Shown: positions 1 to 7,486, counted from the first letter of the stretch. The stretch: DNA of 35,930 nt from an uncultured Blautia sp. (GCF_934372025.1 NZ_CAKROJ010000018.1:1-35930); one strand, 5' to 3'. A program made the numbers and translations. Notes: generated by a model from the letters alone, not told the origin.

Positions 1-257
1 CCGCCAGTCCACTGTGGTGCACGGATGGAACCCTGTCTTGCATGACCTGTTCCTTTCTGTCTCCACGGTTTTCTTCCACCGCCGCTTACTTCAGAACGAG
101 TTTTTGCTTTCTGAGTACCCTGGCGATTATTTGCAAGCTGACGAACAACAGCAAGATGAACAAGATGTTCGTTGATTTCTACACCGAACACTGCATCGTT
201 CAGTTCCATTGTTCCAACTTCATTGCCTTCCATATTATAAACTGTTACGTTTGCCAT
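1..257 (-). CDS. rplD: 50S ribosomal protein L4, N-terminal part (cut by window edge)
   Basis: This is the first 85 or so residues of ribosomal protein L4, a 23S rRNA-binding protein that lines the exit tunnel and in some bacteria also represses its own S10 operon. Translating from the ATG at 257 gives MANVTVYNMEGNEVGTMEL and later the L4 signature GGGRKPWRQKGTGHARQGS, part of the tunnel loop. A strong AGGAGG site lies just upstream of the start. It follows rplC by 21 bases in the usual order rpsJ-rplC-rplD, so it is cotranscribed with them. The rest of the gene lies beyond the left edge. Identification is secure. Confidence 0.96.
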   Translation of the reverse strand, partial: MANVTVYNMEGNEVGTMELNDAVFGVEINEHLVHLAVVRQLANNRQGTQKAKTRSEVSGGGRKPWRQKGTGHARQGSIRAPQWTG

Positions 258-278
258 TCTGATGCTCCTCCTTTCTCA

Positions 279-911
279 TTATAAAGACTTTACTGTCTCT
301 TTGATAGTCACAAGAGATTTCTTAGGTCCTGGAATAGCACCTTTCACTAACAGTAAGTTATTTTCTGTGTCAACGCGAACAATCTCAAGGTTCTGTACAG
401 TAACCTGTACATTTCCCATGTGACCCGGCATGTTCTTTCCTTTGAATACTTTACTCGGATCGGAGCAAGCACCGTTGGAACCAGCATGACGATGATATTT
501 GGAGCCGTGAGCCATAGGTCCTCTGGACTGTCCATGTCTCTTGATAGCACCCTGGAAACCTTTACCTTTGGAAACAGCAGTTGCATCGATGTGATCGCCG
601 TCTGCAAAGATATCAGCTTTAATTTCCTGTCCTACAGTGTATTCTGCAGCATTATCAAATTTGAATTCTTTTACAAATCTCTTAACTGCTACACCAGCTT
701 TGTCAAAGTGACCTTTTTCCGGTTTGTTAACCAGTTTTTCTCTGATCTCGCCATAGCCCACCTGAACTGCAGCGTATCCGTCGTTTTCCTCTGTCTTAAC
801 CTGAGTTACAACGCATGGACCAGCCTGTAAAACGGTTACCGGAATTAACTGGCCATCTTCATTGAAGATCTGAGTCATTCCGACTTTAGTAGCTAAAATA
901 GCTTTCTTCAT
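279..911 (-). CDS. rplC: 50S ribosomal protein L3
   Basis: Ribosomal protein L3 (210 residues), an early assembly protein that contacts the peptidyl transferase region of 23S rRNA. The family N-terminus MKKAILATKVGMTQIFNEDG is present, as are the central block GKGFQGAIKRHGQSRGPMAH and the GSKYHRHAGSNG loop. The frame stays open to 953, but the ATG at 911 is preferred because it gives the canonical N-terminus and has AGGAGG a few bases upstream. It lies second in the S10 operon, between rpsJ and rplD. The gap to rpsJ (912-998) holds a small GC-rich hairpin at 969-980 (GCCC-GAAA-GGGC on the plus strand) of unknown role. Confidence 0.97.
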   Translation of the reverse strand: MKKAILATKVGMTQIFNEDGQLIPVTVLQAGPCVVTQVKTEENDGYAAVQVGYGEIREKLVNKPEKGHFDKAGVAVKRFVKEFKFDNAAEYTVGQEIKADIFADGDHIDATAVSKGKGFQGAIKRHGQSRGPMAHGSKYHRHAGSNGACSDPSKVFKGKNMPGHMGNVQVTVQNLEIVRVDTENNLLLVKGAIPGPKKSLVTIKETVKSL

Positions 912-998
912 TCTTTCTTCCTCCTTATAGCGGATTACCATTACGGCAATCATATAGTTTTTTGAAACGCCCGAAAGGGCATTTAAAACGAGTTTAAA

Positions 999-1316
999 TT
1001 ATTTTGTTTTCATCTTGATATCGATGTTAACACCTGCTGGCATTTCCAGTCTGGAAAGTGCATCAACTGTTTTCTGAGTTGGTGTCATGATATCGATGAG
1101 TCTCTTATGAGTTCTCTGTTCGAACTGTTCTCTGGAATCTTTGTATTTGTGAACAGCTCTTAAGATTGTAACAACTTCCTTCTTAGTCGGAAGCGGAACC
1201 GGTCCGCTAACTGTTGCTCCGTTCTTTTTAACAGTCTCGATGATTTTTGCTGCAGATGCATCTACTAACTGATGATCATAAGCCTTTAATGTGATTCTCA
1301 TTACCTGATTTGCCAT
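999..1316 (-). CDS. rpsJ: 30S ribosomal protein S10
   Basis: Ribosomal protein S10 (105 residues), a 30S subunit protein that also serves as NusE in transcription antitermination. The sequence MRITLKAYDHQLVDASAAKI, the segment GPVPLPTKKEVVTILRAVHK and the C-terminal EMPAGVNIDIK block are diagnostic. The start at 1316 (MANQVMRIT) is chosen because GGAGGAG lies about 8 bases upstream; a start at the internal Met would lack a good site. It is the first gene of the S10 operon and is preceded by a long folded leader and a sigma-A promoter. Nothing unusual is seen in the protein. Confidence 0.97.
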   Translation of the reverse strand: MANQVMRITLKAYDHQLVDASAAKIIETVKKNGATVSGPVPLPTKKEVVTILRAVHKYKDSREQFEQRTHKRLIDIMTPTQKTVDALSRLEMPAGVNIDIKMKTK

Positions 1317-1541
1317 AAAAAAAGTCTCCTCCTATTCGTACTCAATTATGCAGTACGACAAGCGGCGACTGTACACATCTCCGTGTGTGTCTTTCGACTT
1401 CTCTACACACGTCCATCCCGTTGATGGTTTCTGAACTTGTACAGTGACTTGTCGTCAGTTTCCTAACTTGACATTCGCTCCACGGAAAACCCGTCATATC
1501 CTGACGGCAACCTCGCGCTTCATTGCTATCATGTCACAGCA
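1317..1541 (-). promoter_or_regulatory. Structured 5' leader of the S10 operon
   Basis: About 225 bases separate the predicted transcription start from rpsJ, and no credible ORF lies in them. Paired segments visible by eye: 1355-1362 with 1448-1455 (8 bp); 1368-1375 with 1438-1445 (8 bp); inside them 1382-1388 with 1405-1411 (7 bp) and 1413-1417 with 1423-1427 (5 bp); and separately 1491-1496 with 1502-1507 (6 bp). This makes a long interrupted stem closing a multibranch loop, plus a lone hairpin near the 5' end. S10 operons are often autoregulated through leaders that bind L4, so a ribosomal-protein leader is the natural inference. I could not match it to a specific described leader class. 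Confidence 0.65.
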
Positions 1542-1547
1542 AGGATT

Positions 1548-1576
1548 ATTATACACAAGACCTCTCTCTTATGCAA
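1548..1576 (-). promoter_or_regulatory. Sigma-A promoter of the S10 operon
   Basis: On the minus strand TTGCAT (1571-1576) and TATAAT (1548-1553) are separated by exactly 17 bases, with an AT-rich stretch upstream that could act as an UP element. Transcription should start near 1541. It lies upstream of the folded leader and is the only strong promoter seen before rpsJ. Confidence 0.75.
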
Positions 1577-1631
1577 GTACTTTTTAAAATTATTTTTGTT
1601 TTTTTATAAATACAATTTTTTTCACTAAAAA

Positions 1632-1673
1632 CATCAAAAAAGAAGTGACTCCGAAAATTTCAGTGTCACTTCT
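1632..1673 (-). terminator. Intrinsic terminator after the signal-peptidase-like gene
   Basis: AGAAGTGAC (1641-1649) pairs with GTCACTTCT (1665-1673). On the minus strand the hairpin is followed by a U-rich tail (TTTTTTGATG). It sits 50 bases past the stop codon at 1724, so it ends that transcript before the S10 promoter begins. Confidence 0.8.
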
Positions 1674-1723
1674 CTTTACCTTATTACTGCTCGCAATAAT
1701 TTTATTTCTTATAATAATACTCT

Positions 1724-2815
1724 CTACTCTTCTTCGTCATCATCATTGTCTCCGGCAATAATGTCAGAGTAATCAAATAATGTTACTTTTGTAATAGAAT
1801 CTCTTACAACATCCGGCGCATCACCCGCTTTGCGAGCTCTGTTTGCAAGCTGAGTAGCTGTTCTTCTCGGAATCGCAAGCTTTTTAATCTCGACCGGTTC
1901 TTCCTCTTCCAGCTCATCCTCATCAAAATCACTGTCAGCAAAAGAAGTTCTCTCTGTTGTTCTTGCAGGCATGTCATAATATTCATCCTGACTTTCCTGT
2001 GCATCATCCGCTGTAGCTGCTGCAATTTCTTTTTTCAGAAGTTCATGAGCTTCGCTTGTTGCTGTCTGAACATTTCTCACAGGACGCATTGTTTCTTCCG
2101 GCTCAGCTTCATCATCAAAATCATCTTCATAGATTTCATCCACAAAGCCGCCTGTACGAATTTTCTTTCTTTTCGCCTTCTCTTCTTTCTTGCTGCGTTT
2201 TTTCTTTTCTTTGTCTCCATAAAGAAGTTCTTTATCTTCTTCTTTCATCTTTCTTGCCCGAGCCTTTTCTTCCATCTTAAGCTCTTTTGCTGTTTTTACT
2301 CGCTGTGTGTCTCCGTAAGAATCTTCATACTCATCATCTTCCGGCTCCTTTTTCCACAGCTCCGCAATCACATACAATATAATAAGGAAAAGAATTACAA
2401 GTCCAAGAATAATCAGACCTTCAACGCTCTCTGTTGCAACAAGCAGATAACCGATAAAAGGAACTGTGACTACTATCTTAGGTACCCAGTTTTTTACAGA
2501 TACCGTAATAGATTCCTGTGCGGATCCATTTACATCAATTACTGTTCCTGTATTATTTTCTTTATTCACACTAACAAGATTGTAACGATATGTTTTTGAA
2601 TCTTCCTGTACAAGGATTGGTGTTCCCGCAGCAACTTCTTCTGTTTTTACTGGTATCGCATAAGTCACCGATCCCACCGGCAAGTTCGTAGCTTTGTCTG
2701 ATGTATCCATTATAACCGTTCTGATTCCAAAAAATGGCGGTAACGCCAGTCCCAGAACACACACGATCGTACATACAACAATAAAATGTACAATAAACTT
2801 TAAAAATCTTGACAT
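1724..2815 (-). CDS. SipW-like signal-peptidase-fold membrane protein without catalytic residues
   Basis: A 363-residue protein with a transmembrane helix at about residues 8-28, an extracytoplasmic domain at 30-125, a second helix at about 131-152, and a long charged cytoplasmic tail (KKKRSKKEEKAKRKK, then very acidic runs). The layout and segments such as LPVGSVTYAIPVKTEEVAAG and VPFIGYLLVATES resemble ER/SipW-type signal peptidase I. However, the usual SGSMEP serine box reads MDTSDKATNLPVGS, and the position of the second catalytic residue (His in SipW, in THRIV) reads YRYNLV, so both look lost. A strong AAAGGAGA site precedes the ATG. It stands alone between two terminators. The similarity is judged by eye; the function is unknown, perhaps a binding or scaffold role. 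Confidence 0.6.
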   Translation of the reverse strand: MSRFLKFIVHFIVVCTIVCVLGLALPPFFGIRTVIMDTSDKATNLPVGSVTYAIPVKTEEVAAGTPILVQEDSKTYRYNLVSVNKENNTGTVIDVNGSAQESITVSVKNWVPKIVVTVPFIGYLLVATESVEGLIILGLVILFLIILYVIAELWKKEPEDDEYEDSYGDTQRVKTAKELKMEEKARARKMKEEDKELLYGDKEKKKRSKKEEKAKRKKIRTGGFVDEIYEDDFDDEAEPEETMRPVRNVQTATSEAHELLKKEIAAATADDAQESQDEYYDMPARTTERTSFADSDFDEDELEEEEPVEIKKLAIPRRTATQLANRARKAGDAPDVVRDSITKVTLFDYSDIIAGDNDDDEEE

Positions 2816-2846
2816 TGGTATCTCCTTTGCTTTGGTTCACCTTTTT

Positions 2847-2890
2847 AAAAGCATTGCCCTGGAATCGGTCTTCTTCCCGGCAATGCTTTT
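2847..2890 (-). terminator. Terminator between the HPr-like gene and the signal-peptidase-like gene
   Basis: AAAAGCATTGCC (2847-2858) pairs with GGCAATGCTTTT (2879-2890) around a 20-base loop, with T-runs on both sides. On the minus strand it closes the operon ending with the HPr-like gene at 2910. Its symmetry would also let it work on the opposite strand. The next gene starts at 2815, so it must have its own promoter or depend on read-through. Confidence 0.75.
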
Positions 2891-2909
2891 TATGTGTTAT
2901 TAATTTTAA

Positions 2910-3164
2910 TTACTGATTACTTAAATAATTCTCTATACTCTGCATTGCCGCTTCTTCATCATCGCCATTTGCAGAAAGTGTAATCTCTTCACCAGCGTCA
3001 AGTCCCAGCGTCATCATCCCCATAATACTTTTAGCATTTACTTTTTTTCTACCAATTTCAACATAAATCTCACTGTTAAACTGGCTGGCAACCTGAACCA
3101 ACTGAGCAACCGGTCGTGCTTCGAGTCCTGTAGATAAGTGAATAGTGATCGGTTTTTTAATCAT
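2910..3164 (-). CDS. HPr-family (Crh-like) protein with Glu at the catalytic His position
   Basis: An 84-residue HPr-fold protein. HPr carries phosphate on His15 in the sugar phosphotransferase system, and its Ser46 is phosphorylated by HPr kinase for carbon catabolite control. Here the active-site box reads TGLEARPVAQ, so residue 15 is Glu, while Ser46 (KVNAKSIMGM) is retained. It therefore cannot be a normal phosphocarrier; it parallels Bacillus Crh, which has Gln15 and Ser46 and is also encoded next to whiA. Its ATG overlaps the whiA stop by 4 bases (ATGA), so the two are translationally coupled, and a terminator follows. A regulatory, Crh-type role is inferred from residues and context; true PTS HPr should be encoded elsewhere. 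Confidence 0.85.
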   Translation of the reverse strand: MIKKPITIHLSTGLEARPVAQLVQVASQFNSEIYVEIGRKKVNAKSIMGMMTLGLDAGEEITLSANGDDEEAAMQSIENYLSNQ

Positions 3165-4108
3165 AATAAATCCTCCTCGTTCATCCGCAGTTCATCAGCT
3201 ATTTCGCTTAGTTTTCTCAGCCGATGATTTACCCCTGATTTGCCCACCTGCGGATTTAACATCCTTCCTAATTCTTTAAGTGTAGCTTCCGGATATTGCA
3301 GTCTCAGTTCAGCGATCTCTGACAGCCCATTGCTCAGGTTATGAAAACCCATTTTCTTTTCAATAAGCCTGATATCTTCAATCTGCTTAACTGCCGCATT
3401 TACCGTTTTATTAATGTTTGCTGTTTCACAGTTTACTTTTCGGTTAACAGAATTACGCATTTCCTTAAGAATCCGAATATTTTCCAGATTCATAAGAGCA
3501 ACATTCGCTTCCATGATTGCCAGCATATCTACGATCTGCGCGCCTTCTTTCACATAGACCACATATGATTTCTTACGCACAACAATCTTTGCGTCAATAT
3601 CAAAGTTGCAAATAATGCTCTGCAGATGTTGGGCCTTTTGCTCACACTGGTTCACGATCTCAAAGTGATATCCTTTCTCCGGATCACTGATCGAACCCGA
3701 TGCCAGAAAAGCCCCCCGGATAAATGCACGCTTACAGCAATTCTGCTGTGTAATCAGTCCATTGTCCGAATACAACGTATTTCCGTCATCCTCATTCACT
3801 GAAAGCTTCGTCCCCTGAAGTACTGTCTGTATTTCTTCCGGAGCCACAATCTCCACATAATATACATTTCCTTTCTTCATCTGACGGCTTTCACGAATGG
3901 CTATTTCTGTCTCTATATTAAATGTTTTTTGTAATAATGTAAAGTACTTTCTCACCACAGCATCATTTTCTGTCTGAAAGCGAAGCCTGCCATCCTGAGT
4001 CATTCTCCCACAGGCACTCAACAATGCCGATATTTCTGCTATCCGGCAATGCCTTGCCATGCTGATCTGTCTGGAAAGTTCTTCTTTCACCATCCCCGAA
4101 AAAGACAT
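3161..4108 (-). CDS. whiA: DNA-binding protein WhiA
   Basis: WhiA (315 residues), a DNA-binding protein linked to cell division and chromosome segregation in Bacillus and to sporulation in Streptomyces. The N-terminal two thirds is the degenerate LAGLIDADG homing-endonuclease fold (RAFIRGAFLASGSISDPEKG). The C-terminal 90 residues hold the helix-turn-helix region, including LKELGRMLNPQVGKSGVNHR. The N-terminus MSFSGMVKEELSRQ is typical of the family. It starts 23 bases after rapZ and overlaps the HPr-like gene, matching the Bacillus order yvcJ-(yvcK)-whiA-crh, but there is no yvcK between rapZ and whiA here. Confidence 0.95.
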   Translation of the reverse strand: MSFSGMVKEELSRQISMARHCRIAEISALLSACGRMTQDGRLRFQTENDAVVRKYFTLLQKTFNIETEIAIRESRQMKKGNVYYVEIVAPEEIQTVLQGTKLSVNEDDGNTLYSDNGLITQQNCCKRAFIRGAFLASGSISDPEKGYHFEIVNQCEQKAQHLQSIICNFDIDAKIVVRKKSYVVYVKEGAQIVDMLAIMEANVALMNLENIRILKEMRNSVNRKVNCETANINKTVNAAVKQIEDIRLIEKKMGFHNLSNGLSEIAELRLQYPEATLKELGRMLNPQVGKSGVNHRLRKLSEIADELRMNEEDLL

Positions 4109-4131
4109 TTCCGTTTCTCCTGTTCTGATAC

Positions 4132-5010
4132 TTATTTCTTCAGCAAAGCATCTTTTCCTATATCTCTGTGTTCCAGTCGGATTCCATACTCTCTTGCTTC
4201 TGTCAGGCGTTCATAAAGAACTCTTGCCAGTGTCACAGACCGATGCTTGCCTCCGGTGCATCCTATCGCGATCACAAGACTGGTCTTTCCTTCCTTAGCA
4301 TAATTCGGAATAAGAAACTTTATCATATCCTCCAGTTTCGCAGCAAACTGACGTGCTGTCTCGGTATCCATGACATAATTATATACTCTGTCATCTTTTC
4401 CCGTCAGCGGTCTCAGTTCATCTACATAATATGGATTTGGAAGAAAACGGACATCAAATACAAGATCTGCATCTTCCGGTATACCATATTTAAACCCAAA
4501 GGACAGGACCGAGATCACCATGTTGCTGAATTTCCCGTTGTCTACAAAAATATTATTCAACTCATTCTTCAGTTCTCTGGTGAGAAGGCGTGTCGTATCT
4601 ATAATATAGTCCGCTCTTTTTCTGAGAAATTCTGTCTTTTTACGTTCCAGACTGATTCCCTCGTCCACTCTGCCGGTCATTGCAAGCGGATGGCTTCTTC
4701 TTGATTCCTTATATCTCTTGACAAGGACTTTATCATCTGCATCAAGAAAAAGGATTTCAAACGTATACCCTTCTGCTTTCAGCCTGTCCAGCACAGCTTC
4801 GAGTTCATCCAGCACTCTTCCGCTTCGCGCGTCAATCCCTATTGCTGCATTCTGTACTTCTTCTTCCTGTGCTCCCACCATCAGGGAAACAAATTTTCCC
4901 ACCAGCGGGATCGGAAGATTATCTACACAGAAATATCCGGCATCTTCCAGCATTTTGAGCGCTGTAGTTTTTCCTGCTCCTGACATTCCTGTAACTATTA
5001 CAAGCCGCAT
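4132..5010 (-). CDS. rapZ: RNase adapter RapZ / YvcJ family nucleotide-binding protein
   Basis: A 292-residue RapZ/YvcJ-family P-loop protein. In E. coli RapZ directs RNase E to the small RNA GlmZ and so links to glucosamine-6-phosphate synthesis; the Bacillus homologue YvcJ binds ATP/GTP and affects competence. The Walker A motif is at residues 8-15 (GMSGAGKT), the N-terminal kinase-like domain includes FEILFLDADD, and the conserved C-terminal metabolite/RNA-binding part contains IGCTGGKHRSVTLA. It lies 13 bases after murB and 23 bases before whiA, so it is part of a tight operon. The family assignment is firm; the exact role in Clostridia is not established. Confidence 0.94.
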   Translation of the reverse strand: MRLVIVTGMSGAGKTTALKMLEDAGYFCVDNLPIPLVGKFVSLMVGAQEEEVQNAAIGIDARSGRVLDELEAVLDRLKAEGYTFEILFLDADDKVLVKRYKESRRSHPLAMTGRVDEGISLERKKTEFLRKRADYIIDTTRLLTRELKNELNNIFVDNGKFSNMVISVLSFGFKYGIPEDADLVFDVRFLPNPYYVDELRPLTGKDDRVYNYVMDTETARQFAAKLEDMIKFLIPNYAKEGKTSLVIAIGCTGGKHRSVTLARVLYERLTEAREYGIRLEHRDIGKDALLKK

Positions 5011-5023
5011 TTTTTATCTCCTG

Positions 5024-5935
5024 TTAAAATTCTCCCAGAAATTTTACTTCCGGTTCAAGTGTCACTCCAAACTTCTCATGCACAATTTCTATCACATTCT
5101 TCATGAGACTGCACACATCTTCTGCAGTAGCATCACCCGTATTGATTACAAAACCACAATGTTTTTCTGAAACCTGTGCACCGCCTACCTGATATCCGCG
5201 AAGGCCACTGTCCATAATCAGTTTACCAGCAAAATATCCTTCCGGACGTTTAAATGTGCTTCCTGCACTTGGATACTCCAATGGCTGTTTTGAAATACGC
5301 TGCTCACTTAATTCCCTGGTAAGCTTCTTAATTTCTTCAGGATTTCCCTCTTTCAGTGAAAGCACCGCATTCAAAACAATATATCCTGCTGTTTTAATAA
5401 TACTGGTTCTGTATCCCATCTGAAGTTCTTCCGCAGGAATTTCAAAAATATTTCCTTTTTGATCCATCACTGTAACAGACTTGAGAACATCTTTAAGTTC
5501 TCCACCATATGCACCCGCATTCATTACTACTGCACCGCCCAGCGTTCCCGGAATTCCTCCCGCAAACTCGAAGCCGGTCAGAGCTTCTTTTCTGGCTGCT
5601 GCCGCAATCGCAGAAAGCAATGCACCTGCAGACGCATGTATTTCCGTTCCTTTGATTTCAACTGTTCCGAAATTACGATCTATCTGTATTACAACGCCTC
5701 TGTATCCCTTGTCACTTACAAGAAGATTACTGCCATTTCCAAGAATAAAATACGGAATGTCTTCCGCATTGCAGATTTCGATTATTTTACGTACATCTTC
5801 TATGTTGTCAGGTATCACAAAGATTTCTGCCGGTCCACCAATGCGAAATGTCGTATGACGTTTCATCGGTTCTTCCAGAAGGACTCTGTTTTCTCCAAAT
5901 TCCCGGCAAAACTTCTGTTTTATTTCTTCATTCAC
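5024..5935 (-). CDS. murB: UDP-N-acetylenolpyruvoylglucosamine reductase
   Basis: MurB (303 residues) reduces UDP-GlcNAc-enolpyruvate to UDP-MurNAc with NADPH and FAD, the second committed step of peptidoglycan precursor synthesis in the cytoplasm. FAD-binding segments include ILGNGSNLLVSD (about 64-75) and GGIPGTLGGAVVMNAGAYGG (126-145). The YRTSI motif, the catalytic serine box AGSTFKRP (Ser226) and the C-terminal catalytic Glu296 in LEPEVKF are all present. Length and C-terminus fit the type II MurB usual in Firmicutes. It is followed by rapZ after 13 bases; coupling murB with rapZ, whose E. coli homologue controls amino-sugar supply, is a sensible grouping. Confidence 0.96.
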   Translation of the reverse strand: MNEEIKQKFCREFGENRVLLEEPMKRHTTFRIGGPAEIFVIPDNIEDVRKIIEICNAEDIPYFILGNGSNLLVSDKGYRGVVIQIDRNFGTVEIKGTEIHASAGALLSAIAAAARKEALTGFEFAGGIPGTLGGAVVMNAGAYGGELKDVLKSVTVMDQKGNIFEIPAEELQMGYRTSIIKTAGYIVLNAVLSLKEGNPEEIKKLTRELSEQRISKQPLEYPSAGSTFKRPEGYFAGKLIMDSGLRGYQVGGAQVSEKHCGFVINTGDATAEDVCSLMKNVIEIVHEKFGVTLEPEVKFLGEF

Positions 5936-5980
5936 AGATTCTGTCCTCTATCTTTCCAAATGTTATTATGCAGTTGTCAC

Positions 5981-6721
5981 TTACCTCTTACTTTTTGTTT
6001 TCTCACAGAGAAGATCTCTGATCACTTCCCCAGATACCAGCATTCCCGCCGCTCCCTGAACAAACGAAATACTTCCATTTCGTCTCGCCGGCAGCTCTGC
6101 ACCTTCTCTTCTGATTTTTCCCGTCTTTTTTTCTTTCAGATTTCTTTCACGAGAATACAAAACTTTTATTTTTCTGATGTTTTTCTTTCGCAGTTCCATA
6201 CGCATAGTCTTCGCAACCGGATCATTACTGACTCTGGAAATATCTGCAATTTCAAGTCTTGCCGGATTCAGTTTATTCTCCGTCGCAAGGCATGATATCA
6301 CTGGTATTCCACTGGCCTTGGCCCGCTCGATCAGAATAATTTTGGATTTCACAGAATCCATTGCATCCACAATATAATCATAAGCTTTCAGATCAAACAT
6401 TCCCGCTGTATCACTGCTGTAACAGGTTTCATAAGTATGTACCAGAATATTCTCATCAATATCTCTGATGTGTTCTTTTGCAACCTGAACTTTTTTGCGA
6501 CCCACCGTCGACTGCAGTGCATATAACTGTCTGTTGATATCCGTCTGAGAAATGTCCGCATGATCAACAAGCGTAAGGCTTCCCACTCCGCAGCGTGCCA
6601 GAGCTTCCACCACATACGAACCTATACCGCCAATGCCAAATATTGCTATTTTCACACCGCAAAGACGTTCTACACTTCTGTCCCCAAGCAGATTTTCCAT
6701 CCGGGAAAAAGCATCGTACAT
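5981..6721 (-). CDS. tcdA: tRNA threonylcarbamoyladenosine dehydratase (TcdA/YgdL, ThiF family)
   Basis: A ThiF/E1-like adenylating enzyme (246 residues from the chosen start) of the TcdA family, which converts t6A37 of tRNAs to the cyclic form ct6A using ATP. The nucleotide-binding motif GIGGIGSYVVEALARCGVG is near residue 30, followed by LVDHADISQTDINRQ and DYIVDAMDSVKSK. The usual MGAGNK-like stretch reads SCLATENKLNPARLEI here, a small deviation. The frame could begin at a TTG (6727), but the ATG at 6721 is chosen because AGGAGG sits 7 bases upstream. It is the first gene of the operon tcdA-murB-rapZ-whiA-HPr-like; the gap to murB is 45 bases. Confidence 0.88.
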   Translation of the reverse strand: MYDAFSRMENLLGDRSVERLCGVKIAIFGIGGIGSYVVEALARCGVGSLTLVDHADISQTDINRQLYALQSTVGRKKVQVAKEHIRDIDENILVHTYETCYSSDTAGMFDLKAYDYIVDAMDSVKSKIILIERAKASGIPVISCLATENKLNPARLEIADISRVSNDPVAKTMRMELRKKNIRKIKVLYSRERNLKEKKTGKIRREGAELPARRNGSISFVQGAAGMLVSGEVIRDLLCEKTKSKR

Positions 6722-6786
6722 GTGCAAACCTCCTCCTGCCTTTCATTATTTTATTTGTAGAACTTTCTCTATCCCCACCTCAGTTA

Positions 6787-6815
6787 ATTATACTATTCCC
6801 TCAAAAAAATGTACA
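6787..6815 (-). promoter_or_regulatory. Sigma-A promoter of the tcdA-murB-rapZ-whiA operon
   Basis: On the minus strand TGTACA (6810-6815) and TATAAT (6787-6792) are 17 bases apart. The -35 matches the consensus at 4 of 6 positions and the -10 is perfect. Transcription would start about 60 bases before the tcdA ATG. The rest of the 294-base divergent gap (6722-7015) is AT-rich and holds no ORF with a ribosome binding site. Confidence 0.55.
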
Positions 6816-6935
6816 GTTTTTCATACTTTTTTAATGATTGATGCATGAATTCTGCATAATTCCATATAATACTGACATTAATTGTCTTCTTTTACTTTTC
6901 TTAATTGCCATAAGCCTTCTCATTATATGCATAAA

Positions 6936-6964
6936 TCATATAAAAGTCAAAAGAAAACATACTT
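6936..6964 (+). promoter_or_regulatory. Possible sigma-G-type promoter before spoVAC
   Basis: TCATA (6936-6940) and CATACTT (6958-6964) are separated by 17 bases and resemble the forespore sigma-G pattern GHATR-N18-CATWHTA with one mismatch in each box and one base less spacing. In Bacillus the spoVA operon is read by sigma-G, which makes the match plausible. It lies about 50 bases before the spoVAC start. The region is very AT-rich, so chance matches are likely. Confidence 0.3.
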
Positions 6965-7015
6965 TTTTTACAAATATTTTTGTCTCATCAAAAAACACAC
7001 GAAAGGATGAAAAAC

Positions 7016-7486
7016 ATGCCAGAAACAAAGCAAAACGAAAAGCAGCAGGCCTATGCCGAGTATGTTAAAAGCATCACTCCTGTCCACAATCTTCCACTGA
7101 ATATGCTTAAAGCCTTTATAACCGGAGGTTTTATCTGTGTTTTGGGACAGATTTTTCTGAACATCTTTTCTTCCATGGGCGCAGACAAAGAAACTGCCGG
7201 AAGCTGGTGTTCTCTGTTTCTGATCCTCATCAGCGTCATCCTGACAGGACTTAACATTTATTCCAAAATAGGAAAGTTTGGTGGTGCCGGCAGTCTGGTT
7301 CCCATTACCGGATTTGCCAATTCGGTAGCAGCATCTGCCATTGAATATCGGGCAGAAGGGCACGTATTCGGGATTGGATGTAAGATTTTCACCATTGCCG
7401 GACCGGTTATTCTGTATGGAATCTTGAGTTCCTGGCTTCTCGGTCTTATCTATTTTATTTTTACTGTTACGGAGGTGCTTTTATGA
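7016..7486 (+). CDS. spoVAC: Stage V sporulation protein AC
   Basis: SpoVAC (156 residues), an inner-spore-membrane protein of the SpoVA channel that moves dipicolinic acid; the Bacillus protein behaves as a mechanosensitive channel. Several hydrophobic helices are visible, including MLKAFITGGFICVLGQIFLN and the family block GAGSLVPITGFANSVAASAI near the middle. The start at 7016 (MPETKQ) is chosen because GAAAGGA lies 9 bases upstream; the ATG at 7007 sits directly on that site. Its stop overlaps the spoVAD start (ATGA), so the two are coupled. It is first of three spoVA genes here, all on the plus strand, unlike their spoVAA-spoVAB partners. Confidence 0.95.
   Translation: MPETKQNEKQQAYAEYVKSITPVHNLPLNMLKAFITGGFICVLGQIFLNIFSSMGADKETAGSWCSLFLILISVILTGLNIYSKIGKFGGAGSLVPITGFANSVAASAIEYRAEGHVFGIGCKIFTIAGPVILYGILSSWLLGLIYFIFTVTEVLL

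Noticed and set aside
5459..6295. Plus-strand open frame of 278 residues opposite murB and tcdA
   Set aside because: Antisense to two conserved genes; Ser/Arg/Phe-rich composition and no start signal.
6829..6860. A second sigma-G-like promoter (TAATG-N18-CATAATT) before spoVAC
   Set aside because: It matches as well as the nearer candidate but is about 160 bases from the gene in AT-rich DNA, where such matches are expected by chance.
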